DNA of 10,491 bases from Euperipatoides rowelli (taxonomy: Eukaryota > Onychophora > Udeonychophora > Euonychophora > Peripatopsidae): assembly GCA_003024985.2 (NCBI GenBank), contig PXIH01S0147871.1; one strand, 5' to 3'. Both the position numbers and the translations under genes were made by a program. Positions 1-8,211 of this stretch are shown one piece after another. Under the pieces are notes generated by a model. That model worked only from the letters and a program-made list of their open reading frames with translations, searched no databases and had not been told where the DNA came from. Each line of letters opens with the position of its first letter. Position 1 is the stretch's first letter.

Positions 1-62
1 GCAAAATATTTTTGGGCCCATGGGCGTAAGGACAGCTAAATCCGGGCCTGTAGTAGGGGTAA
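1..62. other. GC-rich patch at window start
   Basis: GGGCCC (14-19), the palindrome GCCCATGGGC (16-25), CCGGGCC and TAGGGG make this much richer in G+C than the rest of the intron. It may be the edge of a repeat element cut by the window border. GTAAGG at 26-31 resembles a splice donor, but the codons before it do not match ACADSB in any frame. Confidence 0.4.
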
Positions 63-382
63 GATTTGTTTACCTACAGTATATAAAAATTAAAATGTAG
101 CCTACAATAATCAATCATTAAATTACTTATCTCATATTATTTAATTCTTATTCTTATTAATACTTTTAATAGTTTATAAGAATAGAAAAAGAACAAAAGA
201 AAAAAATCCAAAGAAATTAATAATTATTGAAACAGTAAGAAATATTTGTGCAAATAATATTTAGCTAAGTTTTAATTTAGCAAATCTGAGCTGGACACTA
301 AATACACCAAATTAAATTGGTAGATAAAATTTCTTGCTGCACTATAGTGTATATTTATATACAGTGTTTCTTTCAGACATAC

Positions 383-408
383 CTCCAGGGGGCCTTAGCC
401 CCCTGGAG
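383..408. repeat. GC-rich hairpin, 11-bp perfect stem
   Basis: CTCCAGGGGGC (383-393) pairs perfectly with GCCCCCTGGAG (398-408) around the loop CTTA. Nine of eleven pairs are G-C in an A+T-rich setting. It is followed eight bases later by a run of ten C (417-426) and GGG. It may mark the end of an unidentified repeat element. Confidence 0.85.
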
Positions 409-416
409 TGAATTGA

Positions 417-426
417 CCCCCCCCCC
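417..426. repeat. C10 homopolymer
   Basis: Ten C in a row are followed by GGGA. Together with the preceding hairpin this is the most GC-rich spot in the window. The exact run length may be unreliable. Confidence 0.8.
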
Positions 427-492
427 GGGAAATTTGAATTAAATAAAAGCTGCTAAAATCAGAGTCAATAAAATGAGCAGAAAAAAAAAATC

Positions 493-636
493 CTTATGAA
501 TTTAGACAGTCATCTTCAACCAAAAAAAAAAACTTATTAAATCAGATAGAAAGTCAACAAAATGTTGAATCAACTAAAACAAAACTTATTAAATCAGACA
601 GAAAGTCAATAAAACATCCAGTCAACTAAAAAAAAA
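493..636. repeat. 52-bp tandem repeat, two units plus a degenerate one
   Basis: Unit 533-584 and unit 585-636 both start CTTATTAAATCAGA and share AGAAAGTCAA, then a few differences, then TCAACTAAAA. About 44 of 52 positions agree. A shorter degenerate copy (about 493-532) shows CTTATGAATTTAGACAG and ends in an A-run. All units end in A-rich tails. It is non-coding, with stops in all frames. Confidence 0.75.
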
Positions 637-802
637 AAAGATTATCAAAATATGTACAGTATAGGCTATATACTCTGGCACCTGTGAAATGACAAATAAT
701 ATTTTCCTTTAACTTTAAATACTCCCCATCCCCGGAACTATGAAATCCCTCCTCCTTCCCTCTGGAAAAAATTGTCTGAAATAAACACTTTATGTATTGT
801 AT

Positions 803-826
803 ACACACACACACACACACACACAC
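803..826. repeat. (AC)12 microsatellite
   Basis: Twelve uninterrupted AC units occupy this position. On the minus strand they give a VCVCVC reading that is an artefact of the repeat. Confidence 0.95.
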
Positions 827-1590
827 TGTAGGCACTGCTTGTTAAACCTGTTTGATTTATCTCATCAGCTATTTATAAGATTCAAAATGACAAGCCAAAC
901 ATTTTCCATGTTAAAAGTATCAAATTATTGAATTTATATTTAAATTTACTGGAAATGGAAAGATTAAAATAATGCTATAGTAGTAGTATTACCGGTATCT
1001 AAAAAAATATTAGCCTAAAGTATATTATAACAAAATTTAGATGGAACAGCCTTATGAGGTAGAACTTTGCTAAATGAAATATAGGCATGACTTCTGCCAA
1101 CCTATAAGACTTGCAAGTTTCCAATAATTGACATTTCTTTGTTTATAAAAATTAGGAATATTTATAACATCCACCACTTTGCCTGAGTTTTTAACCATAA
1201 TATCTGTTGTATATTGGTCTCCAACTATAATGTAGTTTTGTCTTGTAAATGAGTCAGTAATACATGACATTGAACAGCAACTACCTTAGTGAACACCTTT
1301 TAGAATACTACTTCTATCTGTTACTATATATAGAAAATCCTTCAAACAATGTCTTATGTCAATTCTTATGTTTATTAATTAATTATTAAGTTTGTTGTAG
1401 TTTAGTAAGTATGTCCTGTAATTCTTGGGTCATACTCATAAAGTTTGGGATACAACAATATGAATAGCATTTTTTTATAAATATCCTTGAATATTTTTTT
1501 TTATGGCACACGCATAAACATTCATATTTTTTTAATAACTCAAACTGCCTTAGAGAAATGCAGTATAAGTAGATTGTTAAATATTTTTGT

Positions 1591-1608
1591 CACACACACA
1601 CACACACA
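1591..1608. repeat. (CA)9 microsatellite
   Basis: Nine uninterrupted CA units follow TTTTTGT. Confidence 0.95.
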
Positions 1609-2108
1609 AACATCCTTAGAGAAATATGATGATGAAACTCAATACAGAAAAAAATATAACATATAATGAAAAACAGATAATGAATGTCTTATCAGAAAAT
1701 GGTGACCCTAATGAAAAAAGCAATTTGCATATTATGGTAAACCAAGTTGCCTATAACTGTCCAGTGACATTTTAGATCTGGGTTTAATTAATTATTTTTA
1801 TGTTTTCTCAGTCTTTAATTTTTTTATGTTGAAATTTTCCACCTATCTTTCTTGCTACCTAACACATAACTCAATTTCCTCTGTGTTGCAATTAGAAACA
1901 TTAATTGTTTCCATTTAATAAAGAAAGCAAATGTCATGGATTAACATCTGTTAATCTCAAAGTTTCCAATGGCGACCAGCCAATGATGAATATTTCTACA
2001 ACTATAAAAATTTGAAATATTTAAATGTTATTTTCTTACCTGCTAAATGGTCATATTTATCTTTCCAGGGTTAATTTTACTAACTACTTACCTATGTTCA
2101 TACCTTCC

Positions 2109-2158
2109 ATCATTTCACTTGCCTGCTCCCTCCCTCTTTTTTTTTTTTTTGTGTGTGT
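2109..2158. repeat. Pyrimidine tract with T14 and (GT)4
   Basis: A CT-rich stretch leads into fourteen T (2137-2150) and then GTGTGTGT (2151-2158). It resembles a splice polypyrimidine tract, but no AG followed by a conserved exon comes after it. Confidence 0.7.
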
Positions 2159-2325
2159 GGATTGAATTTCAATGTTTTCATTTTTTTCTTGGTGCAAATT
2201 ATATTAAAAATAATATTGTTTTTATTCTTTTTCTTAACTATTTACAGTATATATTGCCCATTTATTATCCTCATCTCACTTTTTAACTTTTTGTATTATT
2301 ATTATTTGTTATTGTAATTATTTAA

Positions 2326-2341
2326 TTTTTTTTTTTTTTTT
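2326..2341. repeat. T16 homopolymer
   Basis: Sixteen T lie between TTTAA and CTTGG, shortly after a short TTA/ATT-rich stretch (about 2294-2306). Confidence 0.85.
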
Positions 2342-3287
2342 CTTGGCAATTATAATGAAATCAAATTTCTATTTTATTTTGAATAATATATTGTTTTTAC
2401 TATAATAAAAAATCAAATTATCAGTGCTCATAAATACTGCATATAGTATTAAGTTTTACCTGGTTATAAATGCACAAAACAATTTTTTTAATTTGAATGG
2501 ATAATTAAGGCTTTATATTTGGGTATACTGTATACAAATAAATTATAGATTGCTAAAGTGCCTAAAGGAAATTGAGGTGCACCATCTTACCCAAGAAAAT
2601 TATTAAGTTATACAGATCTTTTTTGTTTAATACTGTGTGTTTTGCTATCAAATTAGGCCATAATTTTTAATTATTTGTTTTAGATGACCTTGCTTTTCCG
2701 CAGCATGTGCACACATACATAAAAAAAACACCTAAAGAACAGTTTTTCTTTGTACATCTTTATAATTGTTTTTGGAATTTTATATTTGTATTGCCTATAT
2801 AATATAAGTTGTTACAGTTTTCCATTTTAAAATTGAAAATATTTAGGCCTAATGTATAGGCTATAGTATATGGATACTTTTTATTTAAATTCCATTTTTT
2901 TAAAGACTTATAAATGGAGTAAATGTTTTTTTTCCCTTGCTTCCCTCTTAGATCTTTAAGAATAATGATTTTTTTTAAATTCTGTAATCCCAAAATATAT
3001 TCTCTTAACTTCTTTAATAATATAAATAACTGATCAAATTTTATTTGCTAAGGCTTTAAAAACAAAACCAATTAGGTAACATTTATGATCCAGAATTCTC
3101 AGCTGCATTTAATTAATCTATAGTTAATATCATTCCTTTTAGAATATATTTTATGAAATTTTTTATTTTACATTAAATTTTTTCCTAGGATTCCCCCTTC
3201 ACTTTTGTTTATTAATGATAACAAAATGTTATTTATAATGTAAAATAACCAACTAGCTTGTAGTAATCCTAAGGTTTTTTTTTTCAG

Positions 3288-3494
3288 CTGATGGGCATTG
3301 AGATTGGATCTGAATATGGTGGTACCAATTCTTCTTTTTTTTCATCGATTTTGGTCATTGAGGAGTTGGCTAAAATTGATCCTGCTGTTAGTGTTATCTG
3401 TGATGTGCAAAATACTCTAATCAATTCCTTAATTATGATATATGGAACTGATGAGCAAAAACAAAAATATTTACCTCGGCTAGCTACAGATATG
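3288..3494 (+). CDS. ACADSB: Short/branched-chain acyl-CoA dehydrogenase, internal exon (end of N-terminal alpha domain)
   Basis: This is a 207-nt exon of 69 codons, phase 0 at both ends. It begins [13 protein letters not shown] and continues with [21 protein letters not shown] and [13 protein letters not shown], all hallmarks of the alpha-helical N-terminal domain of acyl-CoA dehydrogenases. The QNTLIN segment fits ACADSB better than short-chain ACADS. It corresponds to about human residues 102-170, and from memory the human gene also has a boundary just before Leu102. The family is mitochondrial-matrix FAD enzymes that oxidise 2-methylbutyryl-CoA and related acyl-CoAs in isoleucine breakdown, passing electrons to ETF. 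The acceptor is a long T-run ending CAG; the donor is ATG|GTAATT followed by twelve T. There is a run of eight T inside the exon (3335-3342). The first ATG at 3291 is an internal Met, not a start codon. Confidence 0.93.
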
Positions 3495-4196
3495 GTAATT
3501 TTTTTTTTTTAATTTCCTTAGGTTCACTCAATTTGGACAATGTATTTGCTTTTAAATGTTTGCCCATTTAAAATGATTTACTTAATATGTCATCTTAATA
3601 AAATGCATCTGTCTTTCTGTCTGTCATTTTTTAAGTTTCTATCACGTGTATGCTTAATGCCAACCAAATCCCAGTACTTTATAATCAGAAATCTGTTTCT
3701 AATCGCATACACATTGCATAGGCTAATTACAAAATGCATTAGTATTAATGCCCTCTATTGGACAAACCATTAATTACCATTATACTTTTACAACCTATTA
3801 ATCTTTAATCATTATATATACAGGCATTAAATAATTGGTTAATGAGATGAAGATCTGTATAGGATAATTTTCAACTATTATATAAATATTTTAAATGAAA
3901 ACAAATAATTTCTGAAATTGTGTTCCTATTCCCTAAAACAATAGGATTAAATTAATAACTATTTTTCGTCAATGCAGCAACTATTCTACATTATTCCAAG
4001 CAACATTAAATTACAAATTAAATTATAATAGAGAAAACTCATGTATTCATTTACTTTAAAACTGATATTTTAAAAAAAGAAGTTGGGTTTACTGTACATG
4101 TAAGAAGAAACTTGTTTAATTATTCATTTTTAATTACCAGTGTCTAAAAATTCAGTTAATAATTTTTCTGTTTAAACTAAATTTAATAAATTTTGT

Positions 4197-4213
4197 AAAA
4201 AAAAAAAAAAAAA
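4197..4213. repeat. A17 homopolymer
   Basis: An uninterrupted run of about 17 A follows TTTTGT. It could be simple slippage or an old retroposed tail. No recognisable element precedes it, so I make no claim beyond the repeat itself. Confidence 0.8.
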
Positions 4214-4289
4214 CGTATGTCCATTATTTTGCAAAGAAAAGGAACCAAGATTTTGTTAATATTTTTCAAAATGAATGAATTCCTGCTAC

Positions 4290-4343
4290 GTTCCTTAAAA
4301 AAGGAACAGATCCAAGGATCACGTTCTTTTAGATTCTGTTCCT
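4290..4343. repeat. Nested hairpins with GTTCC/GGAAC arms
   Basis: GTTCCTT (4290-4296) and AAGGAAC (4301-4307) form a perfect 7-bp stem with an AAAA loop. Alternatively AGGAACAGA (4302-4310) pairs perfectly with TCTGTTCCT (4335-4343) as a 9-bp stem, with GATCC-AA-GGATC overlapping its inner side. The sequences ACGTTCCTT and ACGTTCTTT also form a near-direct repeat. This kind of compact, richer-in-GC folding is common at DNA transposon ends. It lies just before the foldback region at 4364 and may belong with it. Confidence 0.6.
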
Positions 4344-4363
4344 ACTCAATATTGTACAGTATT

Positions 4364-4594
4364 TACAGTAGCCTATAAAATACAATAGGCTACCATAGTT
4401 TATTTACAGTAGGCTACATATTGTATACTAATACACTGTACATAATGTATCTAAGTTATATATTCAGTGTACAAATATACAATATATAATTTAGATACAG
4501 CACAGTGTACATATTATCTATACATTATAAGCAGTAATTACTATAAAATTCATTATATATAGGCTAATATGTATAGCCTACTGTAGGCTACTGC
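4364..4594. mobile_element. Foldback/MITE-like region
   Basis: The outer arms are CAGTAGCCT (4366-4374) and its reverse complement AGGCTACTG (4585-4593). Inside, TAGGCTA at 4386 and 4410 faces TAGCCTA at 4574. The inner arms are longest: 4432-4463 pairs with 4482-4509 as TACACTGT, a small gap, TGTATCTAA, one mismatch, then TTATATAT. The region codes for nothing, is about 230 bp long and begins with CAG after TA, as many Tc1/mariner-type miniature elements do. No TA duplication is seen at the right edge, so the exact ends and the family are uncertain. Chance pairing contributes in such A+T-rich DNA, but the repeated heptamers make this more than chance. Confidence 0.45.
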
Positions 4595-4699
4595 TTGTAA
4601 TATACATTCTTTAAAAACTTAAGTTTGATACACTAATGTATAAAAAATTATTTAAAATGTTAGTCATTTCATTTCTGTAAAATTTGTGAATATTTTTAG

Positions 4700-4870
4700 G
4701 TTGGTAGCTTCTGTTTATCCGAAGCTGAATCTGGATCTGATTCTTTTTCATTGAAGACTCAAGCTGTCAAACAGGGAGATTATTATGTTATTAATGGTTC
4801 TAAAATGTGGATTACTAATGCTGAATTAGCTGGAGTGTTTCTTGTGATGGCCAATGCAAAACCAACTGAT
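4700..4870 (+). CDS. ACADSB: Short/branched-chain acyl-CoA dehydrogenase, internal exon (middle beta domain, FAD/substrate region)
   Basis: This is a 171-nt exon of 57 codons, phase 0 at both ends, matching about human residues 171-227. It starts [20 protein letters not shown], which fits the acyl-CoA dehydrogenase signature 1 pattern (C-L-S-E-x-x-S-G-S-D-x-x-S). It continues with [17 protein letters not shown] and [11 protein letters not shown]. The K-x-W-I-[ST] segment lines the flavin pocket in this family. The exon opens the middle beta-barrel domain. The acceptor is TATTTTTAG. The donor GTATGT lies in a fourfold GTAT tandem (see 4871-4887). One oddity: a Glu stands where the family's usual SE-x-GAGSD stretch has Gly (SEAE versus human SEAG). 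The PROSITE-type pattern still allows it because that position is variable. The reading frame is intact, so I see no sign of decay. Confidence 0.95.
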
Positions 4871-4887
4871 GTATGTATGTATGTATG
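4871..4887 (+). promoter_or_regulatory. Tandem 5' splice donors (GTAT)4
   Basis: The donor begins GTATGTATGTATGTATG, so GTATG occurs four times at 4-bp spacing (4871, 4875, 4879 and 4883). The first keeps the conserved protein alignment (PTD|GYKG). Read through, the frame stops at TGA 4886-4888. This is a short microsatellite overlapping a splice site. Confidence 0.85.
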
Positions 4888-5044
4888 AATATTGATAGAT
4901 AATTATTGCCTAAATCATTTACACTACAAAGTAGTACAATATTAATGGAAATCACCTAACAAGCATATAGCCTACTGTATGTTGTAACAAACCATGATAG
5001 CTAATTTTTAAATGTAGTTCATATTGTATATTGTTTTAACAAAC

Positions 5045-5056
5045 GTGCAGCTGCAC
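5045..5056. repeat. 12-bp perfect palindrome
   Basis: GTGCAGCTGCAC is its own reverse complement and centres on CAGCTG. It lies about 24 bp outside the left end of the outer transposon. No function can be assigned. Confidence 0.6.
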
Positions 5057-5149
5057 TGTTTTTGTCACAAAATCAAATATAGAAAAACCATTCTAGTCCG
5101 AACCCATCTAGACCGAAAGTTTTGTTAGTCCGAACGTAAATATTTTATA

Positions 5150-6366
5150 TACTGTAAATCCCTAAATATTAGCGTGCCTTTAATATTCGTGATATTCACG
5201 ATAATTCTATATTCGTGAAATTTTAAGGTCGCTATTTTTTTTTTTTTTAAATAATTTTTTTAAGCAGTCTTCCTTTTTAAATAATATTTGCTTGTTATTA
5301 CTGTGTAACTGACTAAAACAATATTATAATACTGTATACAGTGATATTAAATTATCATCTACAAGCAAAAAATATTAAATTTTCATTTATTGTTTTAACT
5401 ATATTATTTTAAATAATACACAGTAGATCATATTTCTTTTAAACTATTAGAGGTCTTAATTCTCAACAGAATACACTTTCTTTATTTTAAAAAAAATGAA
5501 AAGTAAATGTTTTCTCATCAGATGCTTGTCGTCTGATGAAAGAAAACTGGTTTAATTTTCTTTTATTGTCCTCTATCTAGTTATGTCTGCTGTTTTGGGC
5601 TATTTCTTCTAATCTAACAGGACTATACTAATTAGCATCTATTGTTATCATTCCATCATTAGCCATAAGAAAACTCTATGACGGTTAGCCAAAGTATGCT
5701 GCAAACAGTTTTGCCTAATTAATATATCAATCAGAAACTAAATGATTGAGAGGATTGAGGAATTTCACCTTCATAGAAATTCTAGGGAGATGACATTCAA
5801 AGTTGTAACTGATGGTGTAAACAATAACAGTTTTTTTTTTCTGCTTCATTAATGATAAGAATATACTAGATATAAATTGCGGATTTTGTTTTCTTCAATT
5901 TTTAAATATTGTTGTAGCCTATACTAACTAAATAAAGGTGAATTAATGATAAAGTAATTAGTATATACTGCATATACAATATAATACTGTATATATATAT
6001 TTTCAATTTAAAGTTAACCTAACAATTTTTTTCTCTTTTGCTATAGTTACAGAAAGAATTTGTCTAATTCAAAAGATTATATTGATTTAAATTAAGGCTA
6101 ATTGCATTTGCTGGTTATTTAAATACAATACACATTATGGATTAAATTGGAAACAAAATATACACACAGTCTACTATTTGTATAGGTGTCTGCTACTGTA
6201 CACTGATATTTTTCTTTCTATATACAGTGATTTTATCTATTGTATATGCAATAATTATAATTATTCAAAACAGTATATTGCAGACGCGAAATTAAAAAGA
6301 CGCTAATGTCTTTTGTTCTGTTTTTCACAAAATTTTATGGTCGCTAATATTAAAGGGTCTACAGTA
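5150..6366. mobile_element. Inner TIR element nested in the outer transposon, non-coding
   Basis: The 25 bases at 5150-5174 (TACTGTAAATCCC...TATTAGCG) match the reverse complement of 6342-6366 at 21 of 25 positions. Both edges carry TA, so a TA target duplication with ends CTGTA is possible. Just inside the left end is a small palindromic run, ATTCGTGATATTCACGA. The block AAATTTTAAGGTCGCTA near 5218 recurs in the same orientation near 6330 as AAATTTTATGGTCGCTA. The interior (about 5240-6270) is A+T-rich and has no coding frame of note, only a TCATCAGA/TCTGATGA hairpin. The asymmetric spacing to the outer element's ends (about 15-45 bp on the left, about 180 bp on the right) argues for later insertion into it rather than a single element. 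Confidence 0.55.
5515..5539. repeat. 8-bp-stem hairpin inside the inner element
   Basis: TCATCAGA (5515-5522) and TCTGATGA (5532-5539) pair perfectly around a 9-base loop, with partial T/A pairing extending outward. It shows no terminator or tRNA features. Confidence 0.55.
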
Positions 6367-6604
6367 TTTTTAAGTCTCCACTCATTATACAAAACAAAAA
6401 TAATGTTAAATAAATATTAAATTATTAAAATAATAAAAGGAATAAAGGTATCACACAAAAAATACTACACAAAGTGGGGGAATAAACGTAGGCTACTAAG
6501 CATGCAAAATGAAGTGATTATATGGAAATTTTGTATTGTGCGAATACTTAGACAGTTCCAACAGGGCTTGGTTCCGATTAATTCGGATTAGAAGGGTTTT
6601 ACTG

Positions 6605-8211
6605 GAATTACAAATGTGCCTAACAAAAGTGCACTCCACAATAATCAACAGGTGCAAACAGAAGTCCAGAATTGGACTTTGGCTCATATACAGTATGCAT
6701 GGCTGTGTAATTTGTGCATACCTAAAGTTAAAAAGTGTTTGGAGCAATAGGTATTGTTGAGTTTTTCAGATACAATCCATTCTAAATAAAATGCTTAATA
6801 AAAGATTAGTTCACTTTTGATTTCATATTGTGCCAAATAAAAGTTAACACTTAAACTAAAAAATAGTCTTAAGCATAATTATGCGCACCTGTTAAGTTAT
6901 TTATGATATATTAAGAATATTTATACAGTTTTTATACAATCCATTAGTCATTTTGTATTATTTTTTTATAGTTTCCATTATAACAAGTTATTGGTCCTAT
7001 AATAATAGAAAATTCTAACACATCAGAACTGTTGAAAAGAATTTGATGATTAACCTTGTGGTTATTCAATTGTTTATTTCCCAATAAACAATTTGTTAAA
7101 TCTCAATTTAGTTCTAAAATTATAATCTGGATTATGTACTTTACAGTTAGCCGATAACTAATTAAACACAAAAAGCATATAATAAATTCTATTTAAATAA
7201 AAATAAATTCTGTATAGGCTATACCTTTTCTTATAAAAATAAATTAGTGGTCAAAGATTTCATAACTGACTTTATCTATTTTTTCAATATGAAATAATTT
7301 ATTTGCACAAATAATAAGATTGCAGAATATGTATGAATTTACAATAGGCCTAGATCATATTGTAAATGAAATTGTATAATAGTTTGAACAATTTTAAACA
7401 ACTAACTTAAAAAGTCTGTCAAAAATAATGAATTTTGTTTGTGAATTCCACTTTCTCCCTCCGCTCACATGTTTCCCCATTCCTGCCTTTCTCCTTCTCT
7501 CCTTTGCCCTGAATCATATCTTATGTAGAAAAAAATAATTTTGAGGGTAATTATTATTTATATATTATGGTATGTCCAAAGAGACTCTCATCTTTGTCCC
7601 CCTCCATCTATCTCCAACCTTTAATAATTGCACTCCTATTCCGAGTGCAGTTACTACTTAAGGTTATATATTGTTCTGTATAAAAAATCAACTTTTTAAT
7701 GTAATTATTTTCTTATACAGCATATTGAGTAATATAAAAATCTTACTATGTGGTGTAATTATTAATTATATATTGTTCTTTTTTGTTCATTTATAATGCT
7801 GTGAGACACATAATTTTTTGATGTCATTCAAAATCTAAGCTCAAAGCAAAATGCTTTAAGGAGTTTAAAAGAAAAGGTTTATCCAGATTTATGAATGGCC
7901 TTGTATTGCATATATTGTATATAGATTTGATATCTGCTTTCTTCATTATCTTTGTTTTCATTATTCTATTGGAATTTTTTTTTAATTCTATCATTTATAA
8001 CAGAAGCACTTAGTTATTGTTAATATTTTGGTATTGCACTGTATTTCTTTCTTTTTTTTTCTCTTAAAAATAAATTTACAAAATTAGAAATTAAGTTGTT
8101 GTTTTTTCTCCTTTTTTTTAATTTTGTTTATTTTTATTTTTAGCATTTACATTGTTTATAACTTAATTGGGCTTTTTTTATTATTTATATTCATTTCAAG
8201 TCTTTTATTAG
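6605..8211. other. Intron remainder with pyrimidine-rich islands; no gene seen
   Basis: The region is mostly A+T-rich and low in complexity. Two strikingly C+T-rich blocks (about 7448-7510 and 7595-7620) stand out. Between 7629 and 7649 is a hairpin TGCACTC-CTATTCC-GAGTGCA with 7-bp arms, extendable by AA/TT after one wobble pair. T-runs at about 7974-7983 and 8051-8060 precede the next exon and lie too far upstream to be its own polypyrimidine tract. I see no coding signal. Confidence 0.5.
7629..7649. repeat. 7-bp-stem hairpin
   Basis: TGCACTC (7629-7635) and GAGTGCA (7643-7649) pair perfectly around CTATTCC. One wobble and two A/T pairs extend it outward. No function is apparent. Confidence 0.6.

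Larger units (their letters stand above)
1..3287 (+). other. Intron (or 5' flank) upstream of the first visible ACADSB exon
   Basis: This stretch ends in a strong 3' splice site: a T-run followed by CAG at 3285-3287. It is A+T-rich and stop-dense in all frames. The preceding ACADSB exon should end on a Gly codon just before a GT donor and encode a segment like human residues ahead of 102; I looked for it and did not find it, so the whole stretch is probably one long intron. It holds GC-rich patches near 14-60 and 383-430, a 52-bp tandem repeat, two CA microsatellites, pyrimidine-rich patches (about 721-765 and 2109-2150) and T-runs (2137-2150 and 2326-2341). I see no promoter, RNA gene or conserved protein in it. 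The 5' limit is outside the window. Confidence 0.65.
3495..4699 (+). other. ACADSB: ACADSB intron, 1205 bp
   Basis: This is a GT...AG intron running from GTAATT at 3495 to TATTTTTAG at 4691-4699. It has no supported gene. Its first half (3511-4190) is plain A+T-rich sequence. The second half holds a 17-base A-run (4197-4213), a nested hairpin with GGAAC/GTTCC arms (4290-4343) and a foldback region rich in TAGGCTA/TAGCCTA (4364-4594). The donor lacks the consensus G at position +5. Confidence 0.85.
5080..6604. mobile_element. Outer pogo/Tigger-like DNA transposon, non-coding
   Basis: The left end (5080-5102) aligns without gaps to the reverse complement of the right end (6582-6604) at 19 of 23 bases. 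The right end, read inward, starts CAGTAAAACCCTTCTAATCC. Similarity continues loosely for about 30 more bases. Both ends carry repeated T-x-x-TCCGAA-type units: on the left, AGTCCGAAC twice and AGACCGAA once. Ends beginning CAGT followed by repeated TCCGnA blocks are typical of pogo/Tigger elements. The left end is preceded by TA (5078-5079), the expected target site; the right is followed by GA, so one copy has probably mutated. No transposase frame is visible. Without the inserted inner element it would be about 310 bp, the size of a miniature element. The family name is inferred from the ends only. Confidence 0.6.
4871..8211 (+). other. ACADSB: ACADSB intron, 3341 bp, hosting nested transposons
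   Basis: This is a GT...AG intron from GTATGT at 4871 to TCTTTTATTAG at 8201-8211. It contains the nested TIR elements between 5080 and 6604. The remainder (6605-8211) is A+T-rich with pyrimidine-rich islands at about 7448-7510 and 7595-7620, a small hairpin at 7629-7649 and several T-runs near the 3' end. No exon-like conserved reading frame was found in it. Its length is about 2.8 times that of the preceding intron, and roughly 1.5 kb of that is accounted for by the outer element. Confidence 0.88.

Noticed and set aside
1-31. Possible upstream exon ending at the GTAAGG near position 26
   Set aside because: None of the three frames before it resembles the expected ACADSB segment.
626-835. 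Minus-strand open frame of 69 codons
   Set aside because: It is partly the translation of the AC microsatellite (VCVCVC) and has no family resemblance.
1070-1270. Minus-strand open frame of 66 codons
   Set aside because: No recognisable domain, A+T-rich composition and no supporting signals; a chance frame in an intron.
2047-2286. Plus-strand frame of 79 codons with hydrophobic Phe/Leu-rich content
   Set aside because: The hydrophobicity comes from T-runs and pyrimidine tracts, not from a real membrane protein.
2760-2993. Minus-strand Lys/Asn/Ile-rich frame
   Set aside because: The composition is what A+T-rich DNA gives by chance; no motif is seen.
3540-3773. Plus-strand frame of 77 codons just after the first exon
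   Set aside because: It lies in the intron, does not continue the ACADSB frame and resembles no known protein.
6496-6760. Overlapping open frames on both strands
   Set aside because: They lie across the right end of the outer transposon and beyond, overlap antisense to each other and show no transposase motif.
7448-7620. Pyrimidine islands as polypyrimidine tracts of a hidden exon
   Set aside because: No AG-flanked conserved reading frame follows, and the protein is continuous across 4870 and 8212 without it.
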